Positions 21,875 to 31,004 of a DNA stretch of 64,000 bases are shown in pieces. Within the stretch, counting starts at the first letter, position 1. Every line of letters starts with the position of its first letter. Below the pieces are notes generated by a model. The model saw only the letters and a list, made by a program, of their open reading frames with translations. It was not told the origin of the DNA and did no database searches. Source of the DNA: Virgibacillus phasianinus (GTDB taxonomy: Bacteria > Bacillota > Bacilli > Bacillales > Amphibacillaceae); assembly GCF_002216775.1 (NCBI RefSeq), contig NZ_CP022315.1:3534001-3598000 (forward strand). The letters run 5' to 3'. The translations under genes were made by a program, and so were the position numbers.

Positions 21875-23563
21875 CTAGTTTTTATTTAAGTAGTCTGTTA
21901 TCGCGCCTTTTGATGAACAGGAAACATTATGTGCATATTTCCCTAGTACACCTTTCTTGTATAACGGCGGCGCCTGCCATCCCTTGCGACGATTTGCTAA
22001 CTCCTGTTCTGACACTTCAAAAGAGATTTCCTTTTGGTCGGAATCGATTGTAACCAGATCGCCCTCTTCTACCAAGGCAATTGGACCGCCATCTTGCGCT
22101 TCTGGCGAAATATGTCCTACGACTAAACCGTGTGTTCCACCGGAAAATCTGCCATCGGTTAACAATGCAACTTTTTCGTCCATTCCTTTTCCAACAATGA
22201 TGCTTGAAATTGACAACATTTCGGGCATTCCCGGTCCGCCTTTTGGACCAACGTAACGAATGATGATTACATCTCCATCATTAATTTTGTTGTCCATTAC
22301 AGCAGCAGTAGCCTCTTTCTCCGTATTAAATACCCGCGCAGGACCGGTATGCCGTTTTACCTTAACGCCAGAAACCTTAGCTACAGCGCCAGTTGGGGAC
22401 AGATTCCCTTTTAGCACAATTAGTGGACCATCCGTCCGTTTAGGATCATCAAACGGCATGATTACTTTTTGACCTTCCTCCAGTGATGGTGCTTCAGCCA
22501 GGTTTTCTGCCACCGTTTTACCTGTTACTGTTAAACAATCTCCATGAAGGTAACCTGCTTCATAAAGCAGTTTCATAACAGCTTGTACTCCGCCAACATG
22601 ATGTAAATCCCGCATTACATATTTACCGCTTGGTTTTAAATCAGCAAGATGCGGGGTCTTCTCTTGAATTCTATTAAAATCTTCTATTGTCAAATCTACT
22701 TCGATCGCGTGGGCGATTGCCAGCAAATGCAAGATAGCATTTGTTGATCCACCTAGTGCCATGACAACGGTAATCGCATTTTCAAATGCTTCTTTTGTCA
22801 TAATATCTTTAGGGTAAATTCCTTCTTCCAGCAACCGGTAAACAGCTTTACCAGCAGCAGCGCTATCTTTTTCTTTATTACCTGCCTCCGCTGGGTTAGA
22901 TGAGCTGCCAGGTAAGCTCATGCCCATTGCTTCAACAGCGGATGCCATGGTATTTGCTGTGTACATACCACCGCATGATCCGGCACCAGGACAGGCACTG
23001 CACTCAATTGATCTTAATTCTCCATCATTTATGTCACCATTGTTATGCTGGCCAACGCCCTCAAATACAGACACAATATCAATATCCTTACCATTGTGTG
23101 AGCCAGGAGAAATCGTACCACCATATACAAAAACGGAAGGAATTTCGGAATTTGCGATTGCAATCATACAACCAGGTATATTTTTATCACAGCCGCCGAT
23201 TGCAACAAATCCATCCAAATTTTCGGCACTTACAACAGTTTCAATTGAATCAGCAATCACATCACGACTAGGTAGAGAATAGCGCATCCCTTGGGTGCCC
23301 ATAGAAATTCCATCAGATACCGTAATCGTATTAAAAATTAACGGGACGCCACCAGCTTCCTTGGCGCCTTCCTTTGCATGAGTAGCTAAGTCATGAATAT
23401 GTATATTACATGGCGTAACCTCACTCCATGTACTGGCAATACCAATCATCGGCTTCTGAAAGTCATCATCAGAAACACCGACTGCACGAAGCATTGCACG
23501 GTTCGGTGCCTTCATTGCACCTTCACTAAAAACTTTACTCTTTATACGTAAATCTTTTTTCAT
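21875..23563 (-). CDS. ilvD: Dihydroxy-acid dehydratase
   Basis: 562-residue iron-sulfur enzyme that dehydrates dihydroxy acids to the keto acids of valine and isoleucine. '[16 protein letters not shown]' and '[20 protein letters not shown]' hold the cluster cysteines and Mg-binding residues; '[20 protein letters not shown]' is the C-terminal active-site signature. Start at ATG 23563 follows 'AAGGTGGT'; the GTG at 23575 lacks one. It has its own promoter rather than the T-box, so ilvD is transcribed separately from the rest of the ilv genes. Confidence 0.96.
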   Translation of the reverse strand: MKKDLRIKSKVFSEGAMKAPNRAMLRAVGVSDDDFQKPMIGIASTWSEVTPCNIHIHDLATHAKEGAKEAGGVPLIFNTITVSDGISMGTQGMRYSLPSRDVIADSIETVVSAENLDGFVAIGGCDKNIPGCMIAIANSEIPSVFVYGGTISPGSHNGKDIDIVSVFEGVGQHNNGDINDGELRSIECSACPGAGSCGGMYTANTMASAVEAMGMSLPGSSSNPAEAGNKEKDSAAAGKAVYRLLEEGIYPKDIMTKEAFENAITVVMALGGSTNAILHLLAIAHAIEVDLTIEDFNRIQEKTPHLADLKPSGKYVMRDLHHVGGVQAVMKLLYEAGYLHGDCLTVTGKTVAENLAEAPSLEEGQKVIMPFDDPKRTDGPLIVLKGNLSPTGAVAKVSGVKVKRHTGPARVFNTEKEATAAVMDNKINDGDVIIIRYVGPKGGPGMPEMLSISSIIVGKGMDEKVALLTDGRFSGGTHGLVVGHISPEAQDGGPIALVEEGDLVTIDSDQKEISFEVSEQELANRRKGWQAPPLYKKGVLGKYAHNVSCSSKGAITDYLNKN

Positions 23564-23589
23564 TTGGCTTACCACCTTTCTTTCGACTT

Positions 23590-23618
23590 ATTATATGACT
23601 TATTTTCTCATTGTTCAA
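23590..23618 (-). promoter_or_regulatory. Promoter of ilvD
   Basis: Minus-strand TTGAAC, 17-base spacer, TATAAT. A vegetative-type promoter 27 bases before the ilvD start. No T-box core is present. Confidence 0.7.
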
Positions 23619-23700
23619 TGAATTTATTTTATTAAAAAAGTAAAATCAGTCCTCATAATTGGTTAAGCGTTTACACCTTTTTCAACTATTTCAAAATATA

Positions 23701-23728
23701 TTGACAATAAATGCAGGTTTGCTATGCT
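23701..23728 (+). promoter_or_regulatory. Promoter of the aminotransferase-serA pair
   Basis: TTGACA, 16-base spacer, TATGCT on the plus strand, giving an RNA leader of about 115 bases. Confidence 0.65.
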
Positions 23729-23765
23729 AATTAAAAATTACTAGAAAAGAATCAAGTTAACACAG

Positions 23766-23811
23766 CTTTTCGCCCTATTAACAAACTGAATGGAGGGTGA
23801 AAGGTTTTTTA
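23766..23811 (+). terminator. Terminator-like hairpin in the serA leader (possible attenuator)
   Basis: 'CTTTTCGCCCT' pairs with 'AGGGTGAAAGG' across a 17-base loop and is followed by TTTTTT. It lies between the promoter and the first start codon, so it would have to be bypassed for expression. The leader upstream of it is only about 35 bases, too short for a T-box or known large riboswitch. Confidence 0.5.
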
Positions 23812-23849
23812 TTTAGCAGGATTTTATGCAAATAAAGGAGCGGTAAATC

Positions 23850-25007
23850 ATGATAGCAGATCAAAAGTTACTACGCATACCCGGCCCAAGCCCCATCCCT
23901 CCAAGTATACAACAGGCAATGAGCAAGCCAATGATCGGGCATCGGGGTCAGGAAACAAAGGAATTATTACAACGGATTAAACCGAAACTGAAGCCAGTAT
24001 TCGGAACCGAACAGGATGTCCTGATTATTGCAGGAAGCGGTACATCGGGACTTGAAGCTGCAGTAGTTAACACCGTGAAACCAGGTGATGACGTTTTCGT
24101 TATCGTGACAGGTGCCTTTGGTGACCGTTTCGTAAAAATTTGTGAGGCATACGAGATCAAGGTTCACCGTCTTGATGTTGACTGGGGGAAAGCTGCTTCT
24201 CCAGAAGTAATAAAGGATTATCTTAACGAACATCCGGAAATCAAAGTTGTTTTTACTACCTACTGTGAGACTTCAACAGGCGTTCTCAATCCAGTTCAGA
24301 AAATAGCCAAGACTGTTCATCAGCATTCTGAGGCTTTGGTAGTTGTTGATGGTGTTTCCTGTATTGGGGCTGTCGAAGCGAAAATGGATGAATGGGGAAT
24401 TGATGTATTGGTAACAGGCTCACAAAAAGCAATGATGCTTCCCCCTGGTTTAACATTTATCGCAGCCAGTGACCGGGCATGGAAAGTAATTGAGGAGAAT
24501 GAGCAAGCTCGTTTCTATTTAGATTTACGCAAGTACCGGGATAATCTAGTAAAGGATTCCACTCCATTCACTCCAGGCGTGTCACTGTTGTTTGGATTGG
24601 AACAAGTCTTTCACCTTATGGAGGAAGAAGGACTTCAACAAGTATCCAAACGGCATAAGTTGATGATGAACATGACGAGGGCTGCATTTCGAAAACTGAA
24701 TATTCCTTTGCTAACCAGCGATGAGGCCGCTTCTCCTACTGTTACAGCTATCAGCCCCGCCGATTTTCAAGCGGAACAATTAAGAAAAGTTGTTAATACA
24801 GAATTCGGCCTATCTATAGCCGGTGGCCAGCAGCATCTGAAAGGCCAAATTTTCCGAATTGGGCATATGGGATACTGTTCACCAGCAGATGTGCTGCAAA
24901 TTATCAGCACAATTGAAATTGGATTAAAGAAAATCAATAAATGTATTGAACTCGGTCAAGGAACCCAGGCAGCACAAGAAATTTATCTACTACAGGAGGA
25001 TGAATAA
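23850..25007 (+). CDS. Class V aminotransferase, probable phosphoserine/serine-type (SerC role)
   Basis: 385-residue PLP enzyme of the alanine-glyoxylate/serine-pyruvate aminotransferase group. 'RIPGPSPIPPSIQQAMSKPM' is the usual N-terminus, 'TTYCETSTGVLNP' the mid-domain motif, and the PLP lysine is in 'LVTGSQKAMMLPPGL'. It overlaps serA by one base (TAATG). No separate serC is in the window. I infer that it transaminates phosphohydroxypyruvate in serine synthesis, although its family also includes glyoxylate and purine-catabolic enzymes. Confidence 0.8.
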   Translation: MIADQKLLRIPGPSPIPPSIQQAMSKPMIGHRGQETKELLQRIKPKLKPVFGTEQDVLIIAGSGTSGLEAAVVNTVKPGDDVFVIVTGAFGDRFVKICEAYEIKVHRLDVDWGKAASPEVIKDYLNEHPEIKVVFTTYCETSTGVLNPVQKIAKTVHQHSEALVVVDGVSCIGAVEAKMDEWGIDVLVTGSQKAMMLPPGLTFIAASDRAWKVIEENEQARFYLDLRKYRDNLVKDSTPFTPGVSLLFGLEQVFHLMEEEGLQQVSKRHKLMMNMTRAAFRKLNIPLLTSDEAASPTVTAISPADFQAEQLRKVVNTEFGLSIAGGQQHLKGQIFRIGHMGYCSPADVLQIISTIEIGLKKINKCIELGQGTQAAQEIYLLQEDE

Positions 25008-26593
25008 TGGCGTTTAATGTATTAATAAGCGATCCACTTAGTGAAGATGGCATTCAACCGTTACGGGCAGCTGACAACATTAATATTAAAATTGACACGG
25101 GTTTATCAAATGAGGAATTGGCAGACCGAATTGGCGATTTCGATGCACTTCTTGTAAGAAGTCAGACTCAAGTAACGCGTGACATAATAAGTAAGGGCAA
25201 AAAGCTAAAGATAATTGGTCGTGCTGGTGTCGGAGTCGATAATATTGATCTTAACGCAGCTACGGAACATGGAATCATTGTTGTCAACGCACCTAACGGT
25301 AATACGAATTCAGCAGCGGAGCACACGATGGCGATGATTATGTCCTTATCCAGAAACATACCACAGGCCTATCATGCCTTAAAAAATCATAAATGGGACC
25401 GAAAAAGGTTTGTCGGTGTTGAATTAAAAAACAAAACTTTGGGTGTAATTGGTCTTGGAAGGATCGGTACTGAAGTTACGGTCAGAGCGAAGGGACAACG
25501 AATGAATGTCATTGCTTATGATCCGTTTTTAACCGAAGAAAAGGCAGAAAAAATGGGGATTGGCTACGGTACAATTGAAGAGGTTTTATCCAAAGCTGAT
25601 TTTATTACCATACATACCCCCTTGTTAAAAGAAACCAGACATCTGATTAATGCCAGGGCATTTCAACTGATGAAAACGGGGGTTCAGATTGTCAATTGTG
25701 CCAGAGGTGGAATTATTGATGAAGAAGCCCTATATGAAGCCATTACTGCTAAAAAAGTAGTCGGTGCAGCGCTAGATGTATTTGAGAAGGAACCATTCCA
25801 CGACAACAAATTATTGGAATTGCCGGAAGTGATCGCCACTCCTCACTTAGGCGCAAGCACATTCGAGGCTCAGGAGAGTGTGGCAGTCGACGTCAGTCAC
25901 GATGTTGTCGGCTTTTTAACGGGGGAATCAGTGCAAAACCCTGTTAACCTCCCTTCCGTGCCAAAAGAAATAATGACCAAAATCGAACCATATTTTAATA
26001 TGGCGGAAAAGCTTGGATTATTTTTGATTGATTTAACACAAGAGGTTGTAGAAGAAATAAACATCTATTATGCAGGTGAATTATCTGAAATAGAAGTGGC
26101 ACCATTAACGCGAAATACAGTAAAAGGATTATTGAAACGGCATCTGGGTGACCATGTTAATGATGTGAATGCCCTTTATCTTGCTGAACGAAAAGGAATA
26201 ACGATTAATGAAAGCAAGACTTCTAAAACAAAAGGGTTTACCAATTTACTCACGGTTGAAGTAAAAACAAAATCTGGTAAGAGGCAAGTTTCTGGAACTT
26301 TATTAAACGGCTTGGGTCCAAGAATAGTTAAGGTGGATAATTATAGTGTTGATGTTACACCTGAAGGGCATCTCGTATTCATTCATCATAAGGACCAACC
26401 CGGCGTGATTGGAAGAATGGGCAGCCTGCTGGCACAGCATCAAATTAATATTGCAACCATGCAGGTGGACCGTTCCGATATCGGCGGTGATGCTATTATG
26501 ATGCTGCGGGTCGATAAACACCTGCAAGAAAACGAATTGGAAGAACTAAAGGCATTAGCAGAAATGTATGATGTAACAGCAATAGATTTATAA
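25007..26593 (+). CDS. serA: D-3-phosphoglycerate dehydrogenase
   Basis: 528-residue NAD-dependent enzyme that starts serine synthesis. 'IGRAGVGVDNIDLNAATEHG' and the Rossmann loop 'LGVIGLGRIGTEVTVRAKG' are followed by the catalytic Arg ('NCARGGIID'), Glu and His ('ATPHLGASTFEAQ'). After residue 320 come the intervening ASB domain and a C-terminal ACT domain ('HHKDQPGVIGRMGSLLAQHQ'), the likely site of serine feedback. Start codon overlaps the previous stop, so the pair is coupled. Confidence 0.95.
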   Translation: MAFNVLISDPLSEDGIQPLRAADNINIKIDTGLSNEELADRIGDFDALLVRSQTQVTRDIISKGKKLKIIGRAGVGVDNIDLNAATEHGIIVVNAPNGNTNSAAEHTMAMIMSLSRNIPQAYHALKNHKWDRKRFVGVELKNKTLGVIGLGRIGTEVTVRAKGQRMNVIAYDPFLTEEKAEKMGIGYGTIEEVLSKADFITIHTPLLKETRHLINARAFQLMKTGVQIVNCARGGIIDEEALYEAITAKKVVGAALDVFEKEPFHDNKLLELPEVIATPHLGASTFEAQESVAVDVSHDVVGFLTGESVQNPVNLPSVPKEIMTKIEPYFNMAEKLGLFLIDLTQEVVEEINIYYAGELSEIEVAPLTRNTVKGLLKRHLGDHVNDVNALYLAERKGITINESKTSKTKGFTNLLTVEVKTKSGKRQVSGTLLNGLGPRIVKVDNYSVDVTPEGHLVFIHHKDQPGVIGRMGSLLAQHQINIATMQVDRSDIGGDAIMMLRVDKHLQENELEELKALAEMYDVTAIDL

Positions 26594-26596
26594 ATT

Positions 26597-26624
26597 AAAA
26601 GCGGCTGCCGGTCAGCCGCTTTTA
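26597..26624. terminator. Bidirectional terminator between serA and a HAD gene
   Basis: 'AAAAGCGGCTG'/'CAGCCGCTTTT' perfect stem with a short loop between the converging genes. Confidence 0.85.
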
Positions 26625-26633
26625 ACTTTTCAT

Positions 26634-27416
26634 TTATTCCCCATTAAAAATTGGCAGAAGATCAGCAAGGGCTGCGAGCTCATAAGTTGGTTGTACATCC
26701 GTTTGTTCTTTTTGCTGCCTGTTAACCCATGCTGACGATATTCCTGTCCTTGAAGCCCCAAGAATATCCGTCAGCAGATTATCACCCACCATCATCGCCT
26801 CCTCCTTCTGAACGGACAGCAGCTCAAGTGCATGTTCAAAGATTTCAGGATCCGGTTTGCCCTTGCCAAATGCACCCGAAATAACGATATGATCAAAATA
26901 TGATGTGAGCGCTGGGGTAATATCCAGCTTCGTTCGCTGTAATTCAGGTGAACCATTCGTAAGCAGCAGCAGCTGATAATTGTCCCTCAGTTGATCTAGT
27001 ACAGTAAATGTATCTTCATAAACACAGGGATTTTTTTTACGTTCTTCGGGAAATTTCTCCGCCAGCTCATATCCAAAATCAGGATCGTTAATCCCCAAAA
27101 GTTGTAAGCCTTTCGTCCAGGCATCCCTTCGATAGGCAGGCACTATATTTTTCAACCTTTGAAAGTCCTCACCTTCATCCATAAAATCCCCCCACAGCCC
27201 TTCAAACGGATTAATTCCTATCATCCGGGTAAATGGATAAGTCTCGTAGGACGCGTATAAAGATTGTGCAGTTTCCCTTACCTTTCGTTCCAAACTTTCA
27301 GGATTAACGCCATGCTTTTTTTCTGCTAGCAGACAAGTAGCCTGAAAAGCTTTTTTTATACTTTTATCATCCCATAACAAGGTATTATCTAAATCAAATA
27401 AGATTGCCCTAACCAT
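26634..27416 (-). CDS. HAD-superfamily hydrolase (YjjG-like)
   Basis: 260-residue HAD-IA phosphatase. Motifs: '[13 protein letters not shown]' (nucleophile Asp, with Asn in the YjjG style), '[15 protein letters not shown]', '[14 protein letters not shown]' and '[19 protein letters not shown]'. The large helical cap between residues 20 and 110 suggests a small phosphorylated substrate, possibly a nucleotide or house-cleaning target. It converges on serA and shares its terminator; no operon partner. Confidence 0.75.
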   Translation of the reverse strand: MVRAILFDLDNTLLWDDKSIKKAFQATCLLAEKKHGVNPESLERKVRETAQSLYASYETYPFTRMIGINPFEGLWGDFMDEGEDFQRLKNIVPAYRRDAWTKGLQLLGINDPDFGYELAEKFPEERKKNPCVYEDTFTVLDQLRDNYQLLLLTNGSPELQRTKLDITPALTSYFDHIVISGAFGKGKPDPEIFEHALELLSVQKEEAMMVGDNLLTDILGASRTGISSAWVNRQQKEQTDVQPTYELAALADLLPIFNGE

Positions 27417-27464
27417 CTATTAATCTCCTTTTTAAAAATGGCTATTTTCGTACATTGTTGCTAT

Positions 27465-27515
27465 ATCTCCGGCAGTTTATGGATTTTGTGTCGGAACCAA
27501 CAATCTTTTAGAAAA
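27465..27515. repeat. Dispersed intergenic repeat, copy 2
   Basis: 'GCAGTTTATGGATTTTGTGT' then 'CGGAACCAACAATCTTTTAG' matches the copy at 6635-6680. The rest of the 27417-27718 gap is AT-rich; I see no clear leader structure before ilvE. Confidence 0.5.
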
Positions 27516-27718
27516 CAGACGTTTAAATTAAAATAAAAATAAAAGATAACAAGAATTCTAAGCTGAAACTATTGATAAATCAAGGTATTGTAAAAATAAA
27601 TTTTCAAATTATTCTAATTAAGCGCTTACATTCAATTTCAAGAAAAATTAAAGTCTTGCGTAAACATAAAATATGGATTATTATTGATATCAACTTTTTA
27701 CATCAAGGGGGAAGGGAC

Positions 27719-28813
27719 ATGGAGGAACGCACGATTCAAGTGAACCATTGTTCAACACGAAAGGAAAAACCAAAATCAGATCAATTGCAATTTGGCAGAA
27801 TTTTCACTGACCATATGTTTGTTATGGACTTCACTGATCCATTAGGATGGCACGATGCACGCATTGTACCGTATCAGCCACTTACTATTGATCCCTCTGC
27901 CATGATTTTCCACTATGGCCAATCAGTGTTTGAAGGGTTAAAAGCATATCTATCACCAGATGGAGATGCGCAATTATTTCGACCTGAGAAAAACCTGCAG
28001 CGCTTAAATCAATCAAATGAACGGTTATGTATTCCGCAGATTAATGAAGAATTTGCATTAGGTGCGATTAAAAAATTAGTCGAGCTTGAAAAGGACTGGA
28101 TTCCAGGTTCGGAAGGAACATCTCTTTATATACGCCCATTTATTATTTCAACAGAACCATATCTTGGGGTTGCCCCATCACGCCGTTATAAATTTATTGT
28201 TATCTTATCACCTGTTGGTGCGTATTACAAAGAGGGTATCAATCCCGTGAAAATTGCTGTCGAGAACAAATATGTCCGCGCAGTTTCTGGCGGAACCGGT
28301 GAAGCGAAGACCGGCGGTAATTATGCATCCAGCTTAAAGGCACAAGAGATGGTCGCAGGTAGCGGATATGCACAAGTCTTATGGCTCGATGGTGTTGAGA
28401 GAAAGTATATTGAGGAAGTTGGCAGCATGAATGTATTCTTCAAAATCAACGGAGAGGTCATTACCCCAGTTTTGAACGGTAGTATTCTGGAAGGTGTAAC
28501 AAGAAATTCTGTACTTCAATTGCTAAAACACTGGGAAATTCCTGTGACAGAACGAAAAATTTCAATGGAAGAATTAAGACAGGCAAACAAGGACGGCTTA
28601 TTGGAAGAAGCATTTGGTACAGGGACAGCTGCTGTAATCTCTCCTATTGGTCAACTAACCTGGAATGGCCAGCACATCTACATTAACGATGGTAAGACAG
28701 GCGAGATTGCGAAACGGTTATACGATACCATGACTGGCATCCAATACGGTATGCTGGAAGATCCCTTTAACTGGATCGAAAAGGTAAAGGAAAAGAGTAA
28801 CAGCGTTTTCTAA
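27719..28813 (+). CDS. ilvE: Branched-chain amino-acid aminotransferase
   Basis: 364-residue fold-type IV PLP enzyme that transaminates the keto acids of Val, Leu and Ile with glutamate. The PLP lysine is K197 in 'GGTGEAKTGGNYASSLKAQE'; 'EEVGSMNVFFKI' and 'GTGTAAVISPIGQL' bind the cofactor phosphate. The frame is open for 49 more codons upstream, but the ATG at 27719 follows 'AAGGGGGAAGGGAC' and gives the usual family length. Monocistronic, with its own terminator. Confidence 0.94.
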   Translation: MEERTIQVNHCSTRKEKPKSDQLQFGRIFTDHMFVMDFTDPLGWHDARIVPYQPLTIDPSAMIFHYGQSVFEGLKAYLSPDGDAQLFRPEKNLQRLNQSNERLCIPQINEEFALGAIKKLVELEKDWIPGSEGTSLYIRPFIISTEPYLGVAPSRRYKFIVILSPVGAYYKEGINPVKIAVENKYVRAVSGGTGEAKTGGNYASSLKAQEMVAGSGYAQVLWLDGVERKYIEEVGSMNVFFKINGEVITPVLNGSILEGVTRNSVLQLLKHWEIPVTERKISMEELRQANKDGLLEEAFGTGTAAVISPIGQLTWNGQHIYINDGKTGEIAKRLYDTMTGIQYGMLEDPFNWIEKVKEKSNSVF

Positions 28814-28820
28814 TGCTTAC

Positions 28821-28856
28821 AATTGCCCAGTAAGACATTGTCCTACCGGGCAATTT
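28821..28856 (+). terminator. Terminator of ilvE
   Basis: 'AATTGCCC' pairs with 'GGGCAATT' around an interior partly paired 'GGTAGGACA'-type loop. Only a short T run follows. Confidence 0.6.
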
Positions 28857-28857
28857 A

Positions 28858-29397
28858 TTAAGCATCTCCCCCACCATTCTTCGTTTTATGTAATTGCTCC
28901 ACATGTTTTAAATACGCAAGAACGTCTTTTTCGTCAGGCATTTGAAAGTTAAAATACCTTCCAACGGATTCACTAGTCTCCTGAAATAATTCACACATGA
29001 CGAATAACGATTTCCATATAGTTGGATAGTTACCGTCTGGATAAGTTTTAACTAATTCCCCCCATTTTCCTCATCAAGATACTGATTCAACAGTTTTCCA
29101 GACTTTCCGACACTTACAGCAAAGTCCGTATTTGTACCTACATACCATTCAAGCATTCGCAGCAGCATATTTCTTACAGGTACCTCCATTGCAAACTTTG
29201 CGTATGATTGCTCTTCCCTCCATAATGCTTTCGCAACATAGGTACTTACCCACCAAAATTTCACTTAAACTATCATTGTCTATAGCCTCGTCTACCAGAT
29301 TCGTCGGGACCAGTGTCAAATCAATTCGATTACCGTCTTTTTCCGAAATAGTCAACCCACGAATGGTTAGCGATAAATGACTCAATTTCAGATACAA
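28858..29397 (-). pseudogene. Decayed aminoglycoside 6-adenylyltransferase (AadK/ANT(6)-like)
   Basis: Three consecutive fragments in different frames match the AadK family in order. The first contains 'EKDGNRIDLTLVP'; the second 'KFWWVSTYVAKALWREEQSY' and 'PVRNMLLRMLEWYVG'; the third 'WGELVKTYPDG' and 'YLKHVEQLHK' to a TAA at 28858-28860. The N-terminal nucleotidyltransferase motif (GSR-type) is missing, and roughly 30 residues are lost between fragments one and two. It cannot make an active enzyme. Family assignment is from recalled sequence patterns. Confidence 0.7.
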
Positions 29398-29485
29398 ACT
29401 TTTTTCATCTTACAGGGTTTTTCTTTATATGCGATAAGAGTTAAATACACTTTATTGGGGACTATAATAAGCGGAGGTGTACAGT

Positions 29486-29647
29486 ATGGGAAAAAACTAT
29501 CGTGAATACAGAACTGGTCAAGGTGTGCCTGAAACAGGAAAGTATATATGTCAGTCTGGAAAAACAGCAAAATTAAATGAAAATGAAGATTTCCCCGCAT
29601 GTCCTGTCAGTGACGAAGAAACAACTTGGACACATGAAGAACAGTAG
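29486..29647 (+). CDS. Small YjzC-like protein
   Basis: A 53-residue ORF with a good ribosome site ('GCGGAGGTGTACAGT'). The protein reads 'RTGQGVPETGKYICQSG' with two cysteines (residues 22 and 39) and 'NENEDFPACP'. The 'TGQ.VPETGKY' start resembles the YjzC family of small Bacillus proteins; cysteine placement hints at a metal site but it is not a standard zinc ribbon. Function unknown. Lies alone before the hsp20 gene. Confidence 0.6.
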   Translation: MGKNYREYRTGQGVPETGKYICQSGKTAKLNENEDFPACPVSDEETTWTHEEQ

Positions 29648-29780
29648 TTGTCAAAATGAATAACAAGGGTGGCCGTTCCCTTGTTTTTTGTGTAATTTTT
29701 GCTTTGAAAGAATCTATTGTTACCCTCCTTTGTCAAGAAGCATACTGTAATAGTGACAAATGAAAAAGAGGTGACAAAAA

Positions 29781-30209
29781 ATGGGTTCGTATAAAGATAA
29801 TCTGTCGAAATGGCTTCACAAGTCCTCATTTCAGGAATTCATACAGCATATGGATTCCTTTTTCGATGACACCTATAATCAATTTTTTAAGAAGAAGCCA
29901 TTCGAGGTTAACATGTATGAAACGGAAACCAATGTTTTGGTTAAAGCAATTTTACCTGGTTACAGCCGTAACCAAATCAAGTTAGCAATCATCGGCAATC
30001 AGCTACGAATTACCGCAGAAGGCTCAAAAGCTGTGGATAATGACCTATACCATACGAAGGAAGATAAAATGGAACGAACAGTATCCTTGCCGTTCACCAT
30101 CTCCAAAGAAAATACAAAAGCCATCTACCGTGATGGAGTACTCAAGATCACCACCCCAATTAGGAAACCAAACACAAGCTTCATAGATATTGATGAAAAA
30201 ACTGATTAA
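29781..30209 (+). CDS. Hsp20/alpha-crystallin family small heat-shock protein
   Basis: 142 residues. The alpha-crystallin domain spans about residues 45-135: 'VNMYETETNVLVKAILPGYS' at its start, 'QLRITAEG' in the middle and 'RTVSLPFTISKENTKAIYRD'-'GVLKITTP' at its end. The N-terminal 40 residues are aromatic-rich as is normal for oligomer contacts. Acts as an ATP-independent holdase in the cytosol. 'AAAGAGGTGACAAAAA' provides the ribosome site. No CIRCE element is seen upstream. Confidence 0.9.
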   Translation: MGSYKDNLSKWLHKSSFQEFIQHMDSFFDDTYNQFFKKKPFEVNMYETETNVLVKAILPGYSRNQIKLAIIGNQLRITAEGSKAVDNDLYHTKEDKMERTVSLPFTISKENTKAIYRDGVLKITTPIRKPNTSFIDIDEKTD

Positions 30210-30211
30210 GC

Positions 30212-30249
30212 AAAAAGCCGGTTGTCACAACGCAGTGATACCGGCTTTA
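30212..30249. terminator. Terminator after hsp20
   Basis: 'AAAAGCCGGT'/'ACCGGCTTT' stem with inner 'GTCAC'/'GTGAT' pairing; lies between converging genes. Confidence 0.75.
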
Positions 30250-30272
30250 TCTATTTAACTCATACCTTTTTC

Positions 30273-30500
30273 CTATTTTTTAATGAATTTTGTGATATAT
30301 GGACTTACTTGTTTATATATACTGTTCATTTGTTGAGCTGTCTCTGAAATTTTGTTTAAGTCGAATTTTCCATCGGCTCCACGAAAAGCGGACAATAAAT
30401 TTGTCTTAGACGGTCTGCCATGTGAATACGGACGATTTCGTGCTGGCGAAAATGGCGGCATTGGTCGTCTCTGTCTAATTCTATCAGGAAACATAAGCAT
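30273..30500 (-). CDS. YppG-like small protein
   Basis: A 75-residue protein: an Arg/Pro-rich N-terminus ('RIRQRRPMPPFSPARNRPYS') and a C-terminal 'TNLLSAFRGADGKFDLNKIS' followed by 'YKQVSPYITKFIKK'. This pattern, 'LL..F...DGK.D..K...TAQQ', resembles YppG of Bacillus, found in sporulating species; role unknown. Start at 30500 follows GGAGGTGTT closely; the second ATG at 30494 has better spacing. Confidence 0.6.
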   Translation of the reverse strand: MLMFPDRIRQRRPMPPFSPARNRPYSHGRPSKTNLLSAFRGADGKFDLNKISETAQQMNSIYKQVSPYITKFIKK

Positions 30501-30677
30501 AACACCTCCATTATTTGAAGTCTCGTATATTATATTCAAAATAGGAAGCGCTGCGAAGGTAACTGTCCTATAAAAAATAAAACATATCCATAATGGAGCC
30601 CAAAATGAAGAACAACCATATCAATACATCAGTACCGGCATATAATAATTGTAAACGAACGTGGGGGTGTTTAACTA

Positions 30678-30782
30678 ATGAGTGAAGCTTATGGTGGAAA
30701 TGGCGGAGGATTTGCCTTAATTGTTGTGCTGTTTATTCTATTAATAATTGTAGGTGCATCCTACGTTGGATACGGATATTAA
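30678..30782 (+). CDS. YjcZ-family tiny membrane protein, copy 1
   Basis: 34 residues. A glycine-rich N-terminus (MSEAYGGNGGG) is followed by one hydrophobic helix ([18 protein letters not shown]). This is the pattern of the YjcZ/YtrI-like 'sporulation' micro-proteins of Bacillaceae. 'GTGGGGGTGTTTAACTA' is upstream. Probably a single-pass membrane peptide; function not established. Confidence 0.75.
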   Translation: MSEAYGGNGGGFALIVVLFILLIIVGASYVGYGY

Positions 30783-30806
30783 TAATAATTTTCAGGAGGA
30801 TTTTTT

Positions 30807-30941
30807 ATGTCATACGGATGTTTTAATGGAGCAGGAGGTTACGGTGGTTACGGCTACGGTGGCGTGGGAAATAACAATGAATTTGTGTTAATTGTCGTAC
30901 TGTTTATCCTTCTTATCATTATCGGAGCTGCATGGTGTTAA
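30807..30941 (+). CDS. YjcZ-family tiny membrane protein, copy 2
   Basis: 44 residues: a Gly/Tyr-rich N-terminus ('[19 protein letters not shown]') and a C-terminal hydrophobic helix ([19 protein letters not shown]) almost identical to that of the previous gene, indicating tandem duplication. Good ribosome site ('TTTTCAGGAGGATTTTTT'). A hairpin follows at 30961-30989. Confidence 0.8.
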   Translation: MSYGCFNGAGGYGGYGYGGVGNNNEFVLIVVLFILLIIIGAAWC

Positions 30942-30960
30942 TCTCCAATCAAGTAAAAAC

Positions 30961-30989
30961 AAGGCGTCGCTTTATACAAGTGACGTCTT
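30961..30989. terminator. Terminator between yjcZ pair and cidB
   Basis: 'AAGGCGTCGCTT' pairs with 'AAGTGACGTCTT' (two G-U pairs); A and T runs on both sides fit use in both directions. Confidence 0.6.
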
Positions 30990-31004
30990 ATTCTTATGAG
31001 GTAA

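Noticed and set aside
27590-27650. CodY box upstream of ilvE
   Set aside because: 'AATTTTCAAATTATT' and 'AATTTCAAGAAAAAT' each differ from the AATTTTCWGAAAATT consensus at three positions, which is common by chance in AT-rich DNA.
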